The translations under genes and the position numbers were made by a program. A stretch of DNA of 64,000 bases from Nitrospirae bacterium MYbinv3. Lineage in GTDB: Bacteria > Nitrospirota > Thermodesulfovibrionia > Thermodesulfovibrionales > Magnetobacteriaceae. Shown here in pieces: positions 30,211 through 39,094 of this stretch; the stretch's first letter is position 1; each line of letters begins with the position of its first letter. The notes under the pieces were generated by a model, which did no database searches, was not told where the DNA came from, and saw only the letters and a program-made list of their open reading frames with translations. The stretch lies in assembly GCA_002753395.1 (NCBI GenBank), contig PEAB01000001.1:1-64000 (forward strand). Reading direction: 5' to 3'.

Positions 30211-30663
30211 ATGTGCATGGATCATACCTTTAAGTGTAGTTGTGGTAAGTATGAGGTTAGTATGACCTTTAAGAATGAAATCCTGCCGCCGGAGACACTG
30301 ACCGCCCTGTACTGCCCAAGTTGCTCGGTTGGCGTGAGTTTTAATCCCGATAATATGGTAAGAGACAATAACTGGATTATAGAATACGACATGGAGATAG
30401 CCCGCTTGATGTCCAATAGTATGCCGGTTGAGCACCTGAGACGACTCAACCCTGATGTTATCTTTGTCGAGGACTACTGTTCATGGAGAGGTATCTATCC
30501 TGGCGACCACGTAGACAGCATCAAGGAAAAAGAGTCTATAGTTTCCCTTGCAAAGATTAATCCGAGGAAATACATAGAGGAGATCAAGGATTGGGCAAAC
30601 AAACGCACCGAGCGACTGAGGCAAGAGGGATGGAGAAAGGCACATGAGCGTGTCGCAGTTTAA
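30211..30663 (+). CDS. Hypothetical cysteine-containing (zinc-ribbon-like) protein
   Basis: 150 aa; CSCGKYEV...LYCPSCSVGVSFNP; RBS aaaggagg upstream. Confidence 0.7.
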   Translation: MCMDHTFKCSCGKYEVSMTFKNEILPPETLTALYCPSCSVGVSFNPDNMVRDNNWIIEYDMEIARLMSNSMPVEHLRRLNPDVIFVEDYCSWRGIYPGDHVDSIKEKESIVSLAKINPRKYIEEIKDWANKRTERLRQEGWRKAHERVAV

Positions 30664-30811
30664 AGAAAAGCCTGCTTGCAGCGTAAAAGTACCCGTGCCA
30701 GAGATGATTGCCTGCTCCGGCTGCGGATACGAAAACGAGGTCTGGAACGACGAGGAACAACCGGTATGCGTTAAGTGCGGGGCATCTTTAAAGGCAACAC
30801 GTACCTCGTAG
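30644..30811 (+). CDS. Small zinc-ribbon protein A (55 aa)
   Basis: Not in ORF track; MSVSQFKEKPACSVKVPVPEMIACSGCGYENEVWNDEEQPVCVKCGASLKATRTS. Confidence 0.65.
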   Translation: MSVSQFKEKPACSVKVPVPEMIACSGCGYENEVWNDEEQPVCVKCGASLKATRTS

Positions 30812-30835
30812 AACAACGATAAGGAGGTGAGACAT

Positions 30836-31009
30836 ATGGGTTGTACATGCGGCTGCGGAGCAGGGATAAGCCCTGCTTTAGAGATAGTTCGATGCCCACG
30901 GTGCGGGTACGAAAATGAGGTCTGGAGCGACGACGAACAACCAGCCTGCATTATATGCAAGGGGTTTCTTATACAAGGGGTTTCTAAAAGTGACCAATGT
31001 CACGTATAA
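30836..31009 (+). CDS. Small zinc-ribbon protein B (paralogue of A)
   Basis: MGCTCGCGAGISPALEIVRCPRCGYENEVWSDDEQPACIICKGFLIQ; RBS aaggaggtgag. Confidence 0.7.
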   Translation: MGCTCGCGAGISPALEIVRCPRCGYENEVWSDDEQPACIICKGFLIQGVSKSDQCHV

Positions 31010-31033
31010 TATCTAAGAGAGGCAGAACGAATT

Positions 31034-32254
31034 ATGATTACCATAGAAATAAAACCTGATATCTTTTGGGTAGGCGCTATTGATTGGGCGATGCGTGACT
31101 TTCATGGTATAGCCACACCCACAGGCACCACGTACAACAACTACCTGATAGTTGATGATACGGTAACCCTTGTTGATACAGTTAAGCACGATTTCTTAGA
31201 CGTTGGCATCAGCAACATCAAGGGATTGATTGACCCTAAAAGGATCAAAAACATAGTCATCAATCACATTGAAGACGATCACATGGGGGCGCTTGAGAGC
31301 TATGTCAACCTGATAGGCCCTGAAAACGTCACCATCTACGCCTCGGCAAAGGGCAAAGAGGGGATGAGCAAGTTCTTCGACACATCGAGGTGGAACATCA
31401 AGGCTGTAAAGACCGGCGACGAGCTTAAGATAGGCAAATACACCCTTTTGTTTATCGAGACCCCGATGCTCCACTGGCCTGACTCGATGATGACCTACGT
31501 GAAGGAGGCAAAGCTCCTCATCTCTCAGGACGCCTTTGGACAACACATAGCTACCACCGCACGGTTTGACGATGAGGTCTTAGGTCCCTGCCTAAACGAG
31601 CTTGACGAGGTACTTATCGACTACTACGCCAACATCCTTATGCCCTTTAGCAAGCTCATAAAGGCCAAGATAGAACAGATACAGAAGATGGGACTGGAGA
31701 TCGACATGATCGCCCCAGACCACGGCGTTATATGGCGGAAGTACCCTGAAAAGCCTTTGAAGATGTACATGGACATGGCCAACAGCAAGGCGCTACTTAG
31801 GGTTACCATCATCTACGACACCATGTGGAAGAACACGGAGCAGATGACCCTGCCCATCATGCAAGGGATCAGACAGGAGGGTGTGGACTGTAAGGTCGTA
31901 AAACTAACGACGACACCCATTAGCGTGGCAATCACAGAGTTCTGGAAGTCAAGGGCCTGCCTGATTGGGTCATCAACCCTGAACAACCTCGCGTTACCAT
32001 CGGTTGCAAAGTTTATGTACTTCCTCTTAGGTCTTAGGCCAAAGGACAGGCTTATGGGGGCCTATGGCAGCTTTGGATGGGGCGGAGGCGCCGTTAAATG
32101 GCTATACGATATGTTTGAAACAATGAAACTGCCAACAATCAAGCCTGGTGTACAGATACAGTACCACCCGTCTTTGGATGACGTAAAGACGTGTTTTGAG
32201 TTTGGCCGGAACTTTGCCAGAGAGGTAAAGCAATATAATAAGGGATTTGAGTAA
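31034..32254 (+). CDS. Flavodiiron protein (FprA/rubredoxin:oxygen oxidoreductase family)
   Basis: 406 aa; NHIEDDHMGAL metal ligands, DHGVIWRKYPEK, flavodoxin region TIIYDTMWKNTEQM. Confidence 0.93.
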   Translation: MITIEIKPDIFWVGAIDWAMRDFHGIATPTGTTYNNYLIVDDTVTLVDTVKHDFLDVGISNIKGLIDPKRIKNIVINHIEDDHMGALESYVNLIGPENVTIYASAKGKEGMSKFFDTSRWNIKAVKTGDELKIGKYTLLFIETPMLHWPDSMMTYVKEAKLLISQDAFGQHIATTARFDDEVLGPCLNELDEVLIDYYANILMPFSKLIKAKIEQIQKMGLEIDMIAPDHGVIWRKYPEKPLKMYMDMANSKALLRVTIIYDTMWKNTEQMTLPIMQGIRQEGVDCKVVKLTTTPISVAITEFWKSRACLIGSSTLNNLALPSVAKFMYFLLGLRPKDRLMGAYGSFGWGGGAVKWLYDMFETMKLPTIKPGVQIQYHPSLDDVKTCFEFGRNFAREVKQYNKGFE

Positions 32255-32290
32255 AGAGACGATCCCTGCCTAAAGGAGGTTTAATATTTT

Positions 32291-32419
32291 ATGTATAGGT
32301 GTACAGTGTGCGGTTGGGTATATGATGAATCAAAAGAGGGGACGCGTTTTAACGATCTACCAGACGACTACACATGCCCTGTCTGTAATGCCCCAAAAGA
32401 AGCCTTTGAAGAGGTTTAA
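32291..32419 (+). CDS. Rubredoxin
   Basis: Not in ORF track; [42 protein letters not shown] (42 aa), two CxxC knuckles. Confidence 0.93.
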   Translation: MYRCTVCGWVYDESKEGTRFNDLPDDYTCPVCNAPKEAFEEV

Positions 32420-32443
32420 TGTTTTAAGATTTAAGGAGGTAGC

Positions 32444-32821
32444 ATGATGTCAGAGAAAAGCCTGTTTTGTGGAATGAATAGACCTGCTGACCCAAACAAC
32501 CTTACTGACCCGGAGAAGAAACACATGCCGGTGATAGATTGCCCTGATGCAGTAAAGGCAGGCGAACCGTTTAAGGTAAACATCAAGGTAGGGGAGATAC
32601 CCCACGTCATGGACGAAGGCCACCACATCCAGTGGATAGATGTATATTTCGGTCAAAATTTCAACGTCAGGATAGACCTGACACCCGTGTTTACCAAACC
32701 CGAGGTCACCGTGACACTCCTAAAGAGCGGCAAGCATAGGACTACAACACTGCGGGTTGTGGAAAGGTGCAACCTGCACGGTCAGTGGGAAGCAACGAAA
32801 GAGATTACCATTAACGAATAA
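32444..32821 (+). CDS. Superoxide reductase / desulfoferrodoxin-type (SOR)
   Basis: 125 aa; EKKHMPVIDCPD, HVMDEGHHIQWIDVYFG, ERCNLHGQWEATKEI. Confidence 0.93.
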   Translation: MMSEKSLFCGMNRPADPNNLTDPEKKHMPVIDCPDAVKAGEPFKVNIKVGEIPHVMDEGHHIQWIDVYFGQNFNVRIDLTPVFTKPEVTVTLLKSGKHRTTTLRVVERCNLHGQWEATKEITINE

Positions 32822-32899
32822 ACTATAGTGCGGGGCCTTGCCCCCTTATTTCTACTGCAAAGCATATCCCCGGCAAAAATCGGGAAAAGGAGGGGTTAG

Positions 32900-33538
32900 A
32901 TGTCTGAAGATGTAGATTTGGATGATGATTTTGATGTATGTTGTGGGTTGAAAGTTGGCCAGAAGGTACCGGATTTCACTATGGAGACCTATGAGTCGGC
33001 AACAGGACAGTTCGGAGAGTTTTCCTTGAAGGCCCTCAAAGAGGCCGGCAAGTGGACAGTCTTGGTGTTTTATCCGGCCGACTTTACCTTTGTCTGTGCC
33101 ACAGAGTTTGAGGCACTGGCCGAGCGCTATGAGGAATTTAAGAAGCTGGGTGCCGAGGTCATAACAGTCAGCACGGATACCAAGTTTGTACACCTCGCAT
33201 GGCAGAGAGATGAGAAGTCCCTGGCCAAGGTAAAGTTTGTCATGGGGGCTGATCAAACAGCCTTTGTATCGAGGCTCTTTGGCGTATACAACGAGTCTAA
33301 CGGACTTGACGTCAGAGGCACGTTCATTATAAGCCCCGACTCAACACTCCTAAACTCAGAGGTGAACTTCTACAATCTAGGCAGAAACTTTGACGAGGTG
33401 CTTAGAAAGCTCAAGGCCAATACCTACCTGTCACAGCACGGTGAGGAGGCCTGTCCAGCCAAATGGCAAAATGAAGGCGACAAGACCCTTAAACCATCTG
33501 CTGGCCTCGTTGGAAAGGTCTTTGAGGCCCTGCACTAA
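32900..33538 (+). CDS. Peroxiredoxin (AhpC/TSA family)
   Basis: 212 aa; VLVFYPADFTFVCATEFEALAERYEEF; C-terminal EEACPAKW resolving Cys. Confidence 0.95.
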   Translation: MSEDVDLDDDFDVCCGLKVGQKVPDFTMETYESATGQFGEFSLKALKEAGKWTVLVFYPADFTFVCATEFEALAERYEEFKKLGAEVITVSTDTKFVHLAWQRDEKSLAKVKFVMGADQTAFVSRLFGVYNESNGLDVRGTFIISPDSTLLNSEVNFYNLGRNFDEVLRKLKANTYLSQHGEEACPAKWQNEGDKTLKPSAGLVGKVFEALH

Positions 33539-33560
33539 AAGTTCAAATATCTAAGTTGAT

Positions 33561-33724
33561 GCGTGCATAAGGAAAGCATGGGGAACAAGAATGTTTACGG
33601 GGTCAAGGGGTCTTCTTTGTGCCAGGGGTGGCTCACCCCTCCCCTTGTGGGTAGGTCTGAGGGAGGGGGTTGCGAACCCCTGCGGTAGAGGCAAAGCCCT
33701 CCCTTCTATCTTTTTTTGCACCCA
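33561..33724. repeat. Family A-like palindromic repeat
   Basis: GCGTGCATAAGGAAAGCATGGGG start; GGGGTCAAGGGG core; GGGGTTGCGAACCCC and AAAGCCCTCCC modules. Confidence 0.65.
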
Positions 33725-33763
33725 GTTGATGAAATGACTAAAGTAAAAACGGAGGATAACGAT

Positions 33764-33886
33764 ATGGGCGTTGGGAAGACTGGTGAAAACTACAGGTGTA
33801 ACGAGTGCGGCAACGAGGTAACTGTAACGAAGGTTGGCGGCGGGACGCTGGTGTGCTGCGGCGCTCCAATGGAGCTGATAAAGTGA
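33764..33886 (+). CDS. Desulforedoxin-like protein (desulfoferrodoxin N-terminal domain)
   Basis: Not in ORF track; MGVGKTGENYRCNECGNEVTVTKVGGGTLVCCGAPMELIK; RBS ggagg. Confidence 0.88.
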   Translation: MGVGKTGENYRCNECGNEVTVTKVGGGTLVCCGAPMELIK

Positions 33887-34455
33887 GGTTTGTTGCATTT
33901 CAGTCTAGTCCTAGGGCTGGTGGAAACACTGAGATCCTGCTAAATGAGGCCATACGGGCAGTAAAAGATGCGGGAGAGGAGATAACCATCTTCAAACCGC
34001 ATCTTATGAACGTTGCCCCGTGCAGCAACTGCGGCGGCTGCGACCAGACTGGTCAGTGCGTCATCAACGACGACATGGAAGAGGTGTACAAGGCTATCTA
34101 TGAGGGCAGTCGATTTATACTGGCCAGCCCTGTATTCTTCTTTGGGCTGCCGGCACAGGTAAAGGCCGTCATCGACAGGTGTCAGGCATTGTGGTGTAAG
34201 AAATACCTCTTGAACCAGCCAATCAAGGACGACGAGCACATCAGGGAGGGGCTTGTGATACTAGTTGGCGGGATGAAGAAAGAGATCGGGTTTAAATGTG
34301 CTGAGGCCACGGCAACCGCATTCTTTAGAACTATAAGCGTTGGCCGCCATCAGAGCCTGTTCTTCCCTGGGATTGACGCTAAGGGGGCCATAAGAGAACA
34401 CCCTACTGCGTTAAACGACGTCTATACAGCCGCTGTAAAATTAATAGGGAGATAA
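33883..34455 (+). CDS. NADPH-dependent FMN reductase / flavodoxin-like protein
   Basis: GTG start within ORF 33805..34455; MRFVAFQSSPRAGGNTEILLNEAI; overlaps previous stop. Confidence 0.88.
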   Translation: MRFVAFQSSPRAGGNTEILLNEAIRAVKDAGEEITIFKPHLMNVAPCSNCGGCDQTGQCVINDDMEEVYKAIYEGSRFILASPVFFFGLPAQVKAVIDRCQALWCKKYLLNQPIKDDEHIREGLVILVGGMKKEIGFKCAEATATAFFRTISVGRHQSLFFPGIDAKGAIREHPTALNDVYTAAVKLIGR

Positions 34456-34458
34456 GAT

Positions 34459-34722
34459 ATGGAGAAGAAAAACGTTGTTCTCTTAGCCTTAAGCACCTGT
34501 CCTGCTTGCAAGAAGACAAAGGAGTTCCTTAATAAAAATAATATAGAATACTTACTTGTAGAGCTTGACCTGCTTGATATCAACTCCAGGGACAGCGTGT
34601 TAGTCGAGGTAAAGCGGTTTAACCCGCGGGAGACCTTTCCCACGCTCGTCATAAACAAAGGGGAAAGGGTCATTGTCGGCTATGACGAGCCGGCGCTTGA
34701 AATCGAATTTGGAGGGCAATAG
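34459..34722 (+). CDS. Glutaredoxin family protein
   Basis: 87 aa; LALSTCPACKKTKEFLNKNNIEY; ETFPTLVINKGERVIVGYDE. Confidence 0.88.
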   Translation: MEKKNVVLLALSTCPACKKTKEFLNKNNIEYLLVELDLLDINSRDSVLVEVKRFNPRETFPTLVINKGERVIVGYDEPALEIEFGGQ

Positions 34723-34723
34723 G

Positions 34724-35047
34724 ATGGCAGCATTACCATCGAGATACCAGAAACTCAAGGACAAGCACGGGGCGTTCATAAACGCCGTCGAGCAACTGGG
34801 TACCGTTGTAAAGAACGAGGGGCCTTTAGATAATAAAACTGCGCTGCTGATCCAATTAGCAGGAGCGGCCGCTATACGCTCGGAAGGCTCGGTTCACAGT
34901 CACGTAAAAAGGGCGCTGGAGGCAGGCGCTACGAAAGAAGAGATCTCCCACGCTGTTATCCTTTTGGCAAGCGTTATGGGATTTCCACAAGTGGCTGCTG
35001 CATTGTCCTGGATAGAGGATGTATTTGAAACTCAACAGGGGGAATGA
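34724..35047 (+). CDS. Carboxymuconolactone decarboxylase (AhpD-like) family protein lacking the CxxC pair
   Basis: Start MAALPSRYQKLKDKHGAF; AAAIRSEGSVHSHVKRALEAGATKEEISHAVIL. Confidence 0.8.
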   Translation: MAALPSRYQKLKDKHGAFINAVEQLGTVVKNEGPLDNKTALLIQLAGAAAIRSEGSVHSHVKRALEAGATKEEISHAVILLASVMGFPQVAAALSWIEDVFETQQGE

Positions 35048-35058
35048 GAAGAAGACGT

Positions 35059-35238
35059 AATAGTTCAGTATACGATTGAAGCATTGTGCATAAACATGCG
35101 ATATAATGGGGTCAAGGGGACTTCTTTGTGCCAGGGGTGGCTCCCCCCTCCCCTTGTAGGTGGGTCTGAGGGAGGGGGTTGCGAACCCCTGCGGCAGAGG
35201 CAAAGCCCTCCATTCTTAATGCATACGGGTGAACTATT
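35059..35238. repeat. MITE-like element at the 5' end of the FabF-like gene
   Basis: Terminal inverted repeats AATAGTTCA ... TGAACTATT; 12-bp imperfect flanking direct repeats AGAAGAAGACGT / ACAAAAAGACGT (10/12); shared palindromic core. Confidence 0.7.
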
Positions 35239-36492
35239 ACAAAAAGACGTGTTGCTATAACCGGCATTGGTGCAGTAACGCCCCTTGGGGGTAGTTTTAG
35301 ACAATCGTGGGAGGGATTACTCGGCAGCAGAAGCGGATTGAGCATCGTAGATGGCCGGGTTGCCGGCAAGATAAAGGACTTTCAGTGTCAGAGATATCTC
35401 TCAGAAAGGCAGCAAAGACGTCTTGACCCGTTTGTTCACTACGCCGTTGCCGCAGCCTCAATGGCGATTGAGGACAGCCTGCTGGATAGAGACCAGCTCA
35501 AAGGCTACGCCATCATAATCGGGACAAGCAGGGCGGGGATAACACACCTGAGCGAGGCGCTAAAGAATATCAACAGCACACACCGCGGAACAATCACTAC
35601 AGACGCTGCTAAACGGGTGTCGAGTTACCTAATGTCAGCCACAACGGCTGGTATGGCGGCCTCCTATCTCTCTCAGTTGTTTGGCACACGGGGTTATTCC
35701 CTTGGCATTTCAAACGCCTGTGCCTCAGGAGCTAATGCCGTTGGCGAGGCATTCCGCCTGATAGCGGATGGCTATGCAGATGTGGCAATATGCGGTGGCA
35801 CTGAAGCGCCGTTGTGTGATGTGTGCTTTATGGGTTATGAGGCGTGCAGGGCAATGTCACGTAGCAGCTTGGCACGCAGCAGTATGCAAGGGGATGCCCT
35901 TTCAGCATCCAGACCGTTTGACCTCAAGAGAGACGGTTTTGTACTATCTGAAGGGGCGGCAGTCTTGGTCCTTGAGGAGTACAATAGGGCGCACAGACGT
36001 AGTGCCAGGATATATGCCGAGATAGCAGCTTATGCAAACAACTCGGATGGATACGACCAGGTAAGGCCCCACAGCGCTGGACAGGCAAGGGCCATGTTGG
36101 ATGCCATAAGCAGCGCCGGCCTGAGCGCCAATGATGTTGATCACGTCAACGCCCACGGCAGTTCAACCCAGTTGGGCGATATCTCTGAAGCAGCGGCCAT
36201 AAAAGAGGTGTTTAGGGAAAGATTGGCGGAACTGCCCGTAACGGCCAACAAGTCATCAACCGGCCACATGCTTGCCGCCTCCGGGGCGTTTGAGTTAGCC
36301 GTATCGGCCATGACCATTGGGGAAGGCATCATCCCGCCTACGATAAACGTCAATGAGATAGACCCTGAGTGCCCTATAAACCTTGTCAGTGATTATGTTA
36401 AGATACCGGTTAAGACGGTTCTGTCTAATTCGTTTGGCTTTGGAGGGGTTAACGCAGTTATGATACTAAAAAAATGTGAGGACGGCGAATGA
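35236..36492 (+). CDS. Beta-ketoacyl-ACP synthase (FabF-like); non-canonical or displaced start
   Basis: In-frame reading gives (ATT)TKRRVAITGIGAVTPLGGSFRQSWEGLL..., then SNACASGANAVGEAFRLI, NAHGSSTQLGD, NKSSTGHMLAASGA; no ATG/GTG/TTG until 35338. Confidence 0.8.
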   Translation: MTKRRVAITGIGAVTPLGGSFRQSWEGLLGSRSGLSIVDGRVAGKIKDFQCQRYLSERQQRRLDPFVHYAVAAASMAIEDSLLDRDQLKGYAIIIGTSRAGITHLSEALKNINSTHRGTITTDAAKRVSSYLMSATTAGMAASYLSQLFGTRGYSLGISNACASGANAVGEAFRLIADGYADVAICGGTEAPLCDVCFMGYEACRAMSRSSLARSSMQGDALSASRPFDLKRDGFVLSEGAAVLVLEEYNRAHRRSARIYAEIAAYANNSDGYDQVRPHSAGQARAMLDAISSAGLSANDVDHVNAHGSSTQLGDISEAAAIKEVFRERLAELPVTANKSSTGHMLAASGAFELAVSAMTIGEGIIPPTINVNEIDPECPINLVSDYVKIPVKTVLSNSFGFGGVNAVMILKKCEDGE

Positions 36493-37799
36493 GTTTAGTG
36501 CAACGCATACAGGTTAGAGATGCAAGGGTGGGCATAATAGGTCTTGGTTATGTGGGGTTACCACTGCTTATTGAGTTTTTAAAAGCAGGTTTTAACGTTA
36601 CAGGCTTCGATACTGACCAGAGAAAGGTGAGTCTATTAAGAGAAGGAAAGAGCTATATAAAACACATCGACAGCAGCCGCATTGAGCAGCACGTAAACAG
36701 GCAGTTCTTCCCGACAAACGACTTCTCAATGCTTTCTGGGATGGACTGTATAATCATCTGCGTCCCTACACCTCTGAATAAGCACCGAGAGCCAGATCTA
36801 ACGTTTGTCTTTGATTCTACCAAGGTCATAGCCAGGTACCTCAAAAGAGGGCAGCTGGTAGTGTTAGAATCTACCACCTATCCGGGTACAACCAGCGAAG
36901 ACATGAAGGCTATATTAGATGAGACTGGGCTTGTGCCAGGAGTGGATTACTACCTGGCCTACTCGGCAGAACGTGAGGACCCCAATAATACTAATTACTC
37001 TACATCTACCATCCCAAAGGTGGTAAGCGGTCATACCCCTGATTGCCTGAACGTTGTCAAGACCCTCTATGACACAATAATATCCAGGACGGTACCCGTG
37101 TCCTCAACAAAGGTAGCCGAGGCCGCCAAGCTCCTTGAAAACATCTATCGAGCCGTCAACATCGCCCTGGTTAATGAGATGAAGATGCTCTTTGACGCCA
37201 TGGACATAGACATTTGGGAGGTAATAGAGACGGCAAAGACCAAACCATTTGGGTTTCAGGCCTTCTACCCAGGCCCCGGTCTAGGAGGGCATTGTATCCC
37301 CATAGACCCCTTTTATCTAACCTGGAAGGCCAAGCAGTACGAAATCCCAACCAGGTTTATTGAGCTAGCAGGGGAGATCAACACCCACATGCCCTTCTAC
37401 GTAGTTGAGAAGGTCAAAGATGCACTTAACGTCTTAAAAAAATCTTTAAACGGCTCAAAGATACTTGTTCTGGGTGTTGCCTACAAGAAAGACGTAGACG
37501 ACCAGAGGGAATCACCCGCACTGAAGATCATACAGTTGCTCATAAAGAACGGGGCACAGGTGTGCTACAACGACCCCCACGTCAGTGTCTGTCAAGGTCA
37601 TCGACACTATCCCGATATAGATATGACAAGCGTTGAACTATCAGCCGATCTGCTAAGTAAAGTAGACCTGGCGCTCCTGATAACTGACCACAACGCCTTC
37701 GATTATACCTTCATTGAGGAACATGCAAGGTGTATCGTTGATACACGGGACGCCTTTAGACGAAATAACATAAGGAGTGAAAAAGTTTACAGGGCATGA
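36489..37799 (+). CDS. UDP-sugar 6-dehydrogenase (nucleotide sugar dehydrogenase, WbpA-like)
   Basis: 436 aa; RVGIIGLGYVGLPLLIEFLKAGFNVTGFD; GPGLGGHCIPIDPFYLTWKAKQ. Confidence 0.92.
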   Translation: MSLVQRIQVRDARVGIIGLGYVGLPLLIEFLKAGFNVTGFDTDQRKVSLLREGKSYIKHIDSSRIEQHVNRQFFPTNDFSMLSGMDCIIICVPTPLNKHREPDLTFVFDSTKVIARYLKRGQLVVLESTTYPGTTSEDMKAILDETGLVPGVDYYLAYSAEREDPNNTNYSTSTIPKVVSGHTPDCLNVVKTLYDTIISRTVPVSSTKVAEAAKLLENIYRAVNIALVNEMKMLFDAMDIDIWEVIETAKTKPFGFQAFYPGPGLGGHCIPIDPFYLTWKAKQYEIPTRFIELAGEINTHMPFYVVEKVKDALNVLKKSLNGSKILVLGVAYKKDVDDQRESPALKIIQLLIKNGAQVCYNDPHVSVCQGHRHYPDIDMTSVELSADLLSKVDLALLITDHNAFDYTFIEEHARCIVDTRDAFRRNNIRSEKVYRA

Positions 37800-38794
37800 A
37801 TAAAATATTAGTAACCGGAGCAGCCGGTTTTATTGGCTTTCATCTGTGTACGAGATTGCTTGAGATGGAAAGAACCGTTGTTGGCATAGATTGTCTAAAC
37901 GACTACTATGATGTTAACCTAAAGCTAAACAGACTCAAGCAGATAGATGGGGCCACAAACTTCAAGTTTGTAAAAATGGACATAGCTGATAGGGACACTA
38001 TGCAATTGTTATTTCAAGAGGAAAACTTTGACTGTGTTGTAAACCTCGCCGCTCAGGCTGGCGTCAGGTATTCACTGATAAATCCCCATGCCTATATACA
38101 GAGCAATATCAACGGCTTCTTAAACATCCTTGAAGGCTGCAGATTCAACAAGGTCAAGCACCTTGTCTTTGCCTCATCTAGTTCCGTCTATGGGGCAAAT
38201 AAGGAAAAACCCTTTAGCGTCGACCACAATGTAGACCATCCAGTATCTCTGTATGCCGCTACAAAAAAGTCTAACGAATTGATGGCCCACACGTACGCAA
38301 GTCTGTACAGTATCCCCAGTACCGGCCTTAGATTCTTTACAGTCTATGGTCCGTGGGGGCGGCCGGATATGGCGCTTTTTCTTTTCACTGATGCAATCAT
38401 CAAAGACAGACCTATAGACGTCTTTAACTATGGAAAGATGGTAAGAGACTTCACATACATAGATGACATAGTAGAAGGGGTTGTCAGGATAATCGACAGG
38501 GTTGCCCAGCCAGATCCAAACTGGAATGGCAGCGCAGCATCCAGCTTTGCCCCCTACAGGCTATACAACATCGGCAATAACACACCGGTTGCCCTGATGC
38601 GCTTCATAGAGTGCATAGAGGATGCCCTCGGCAAAAAGGCCAAAAAGAACTTCCTGCAGATGCAGGCTGGCGATGTTGAGGAGACATACGCCGATATCTC
38701 CGGCCTGGAGAGAGACGTCGCCTTCAAACCATCAACCCCCATAGAAACCGGTATAAAAGCCTTCATCAACTGGTATACTCAATACTACAAATAA
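37796..38794 (+). CDS. NAD-dependent epimerase (UDP-glucuronate 4-epimerase-like)
   Basis: 332 aa; ILVTGAAGFIGFHLCTRLL, SLYAATKKSNELMAHTY, FTVYGPWGRPDMALF. Confidence 0.92.
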   Translation: MNKILVTGAAGFIGFHLCTRLLEMERTVVGIDCLNDYYDVNLKLNRLKQIDGATNFKFVKMDIADRDTMQLLFQEENFDCVVNLAAQAGVRYSLINPHAYIQSNINGFLNILEGCRFNKVKHLVFASSSSVYGANKEKPFSVDHNVDHPVSLYAATKKSNELMAHTYASLYSIPSTGLRFFTVYGPWGRPDMALFLFTDAIIKDRPIDVFNYGKMVRDFTYIDDIVEGVVRIIDRVAQPDPNWNGSAASSFAPYRLYNIGNNTPVALMRFIECIEDALGKKAKKNFLQMQAGDVEETYADISGLERDVAFKPSTPIETGIKAFINWYTQYYK

Positions 38795-38812
38795 AAGGGG
38801 AGGGGTGAGCCA

Positions 38813-38978
38813 TAATGCTGTTGACTTAAGGATGTAAAGATGCAAAAAAATAGAGAGGGCTTTGCCCTCCCTAGACCCTCCCACAAGGGGACTCGCCCCT
38901 TTGACCCCGTAAATGTCAGGCGTGGCTGCTAAAGATGTTACTTGCTATACATCAATAATGCTTAAGTCAACAGCATTA
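38813..38978. repeat. 166-bp MITE-like element nested in another repeat
   Basis: Perfect 18-bp TIRs TAATGCTGTTGACTTAAG / CTTAAGTCAACAGCATTA; flanked by AGGGGTGAGCCA direct repeats (38801-38812 and 38978-38989). Confidence 0.85.
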
Positions 38979-39094
38979 GGGGTGAGCCACCCCTGGCACA
39001 AAGAAGTCCCCTTGTTCCCATGTTTTGCTTATGCCCTTTATATTTTTTGCTTCATTGACACAATTTGCCGGATTTTGTTAGCCTATAGATATAA

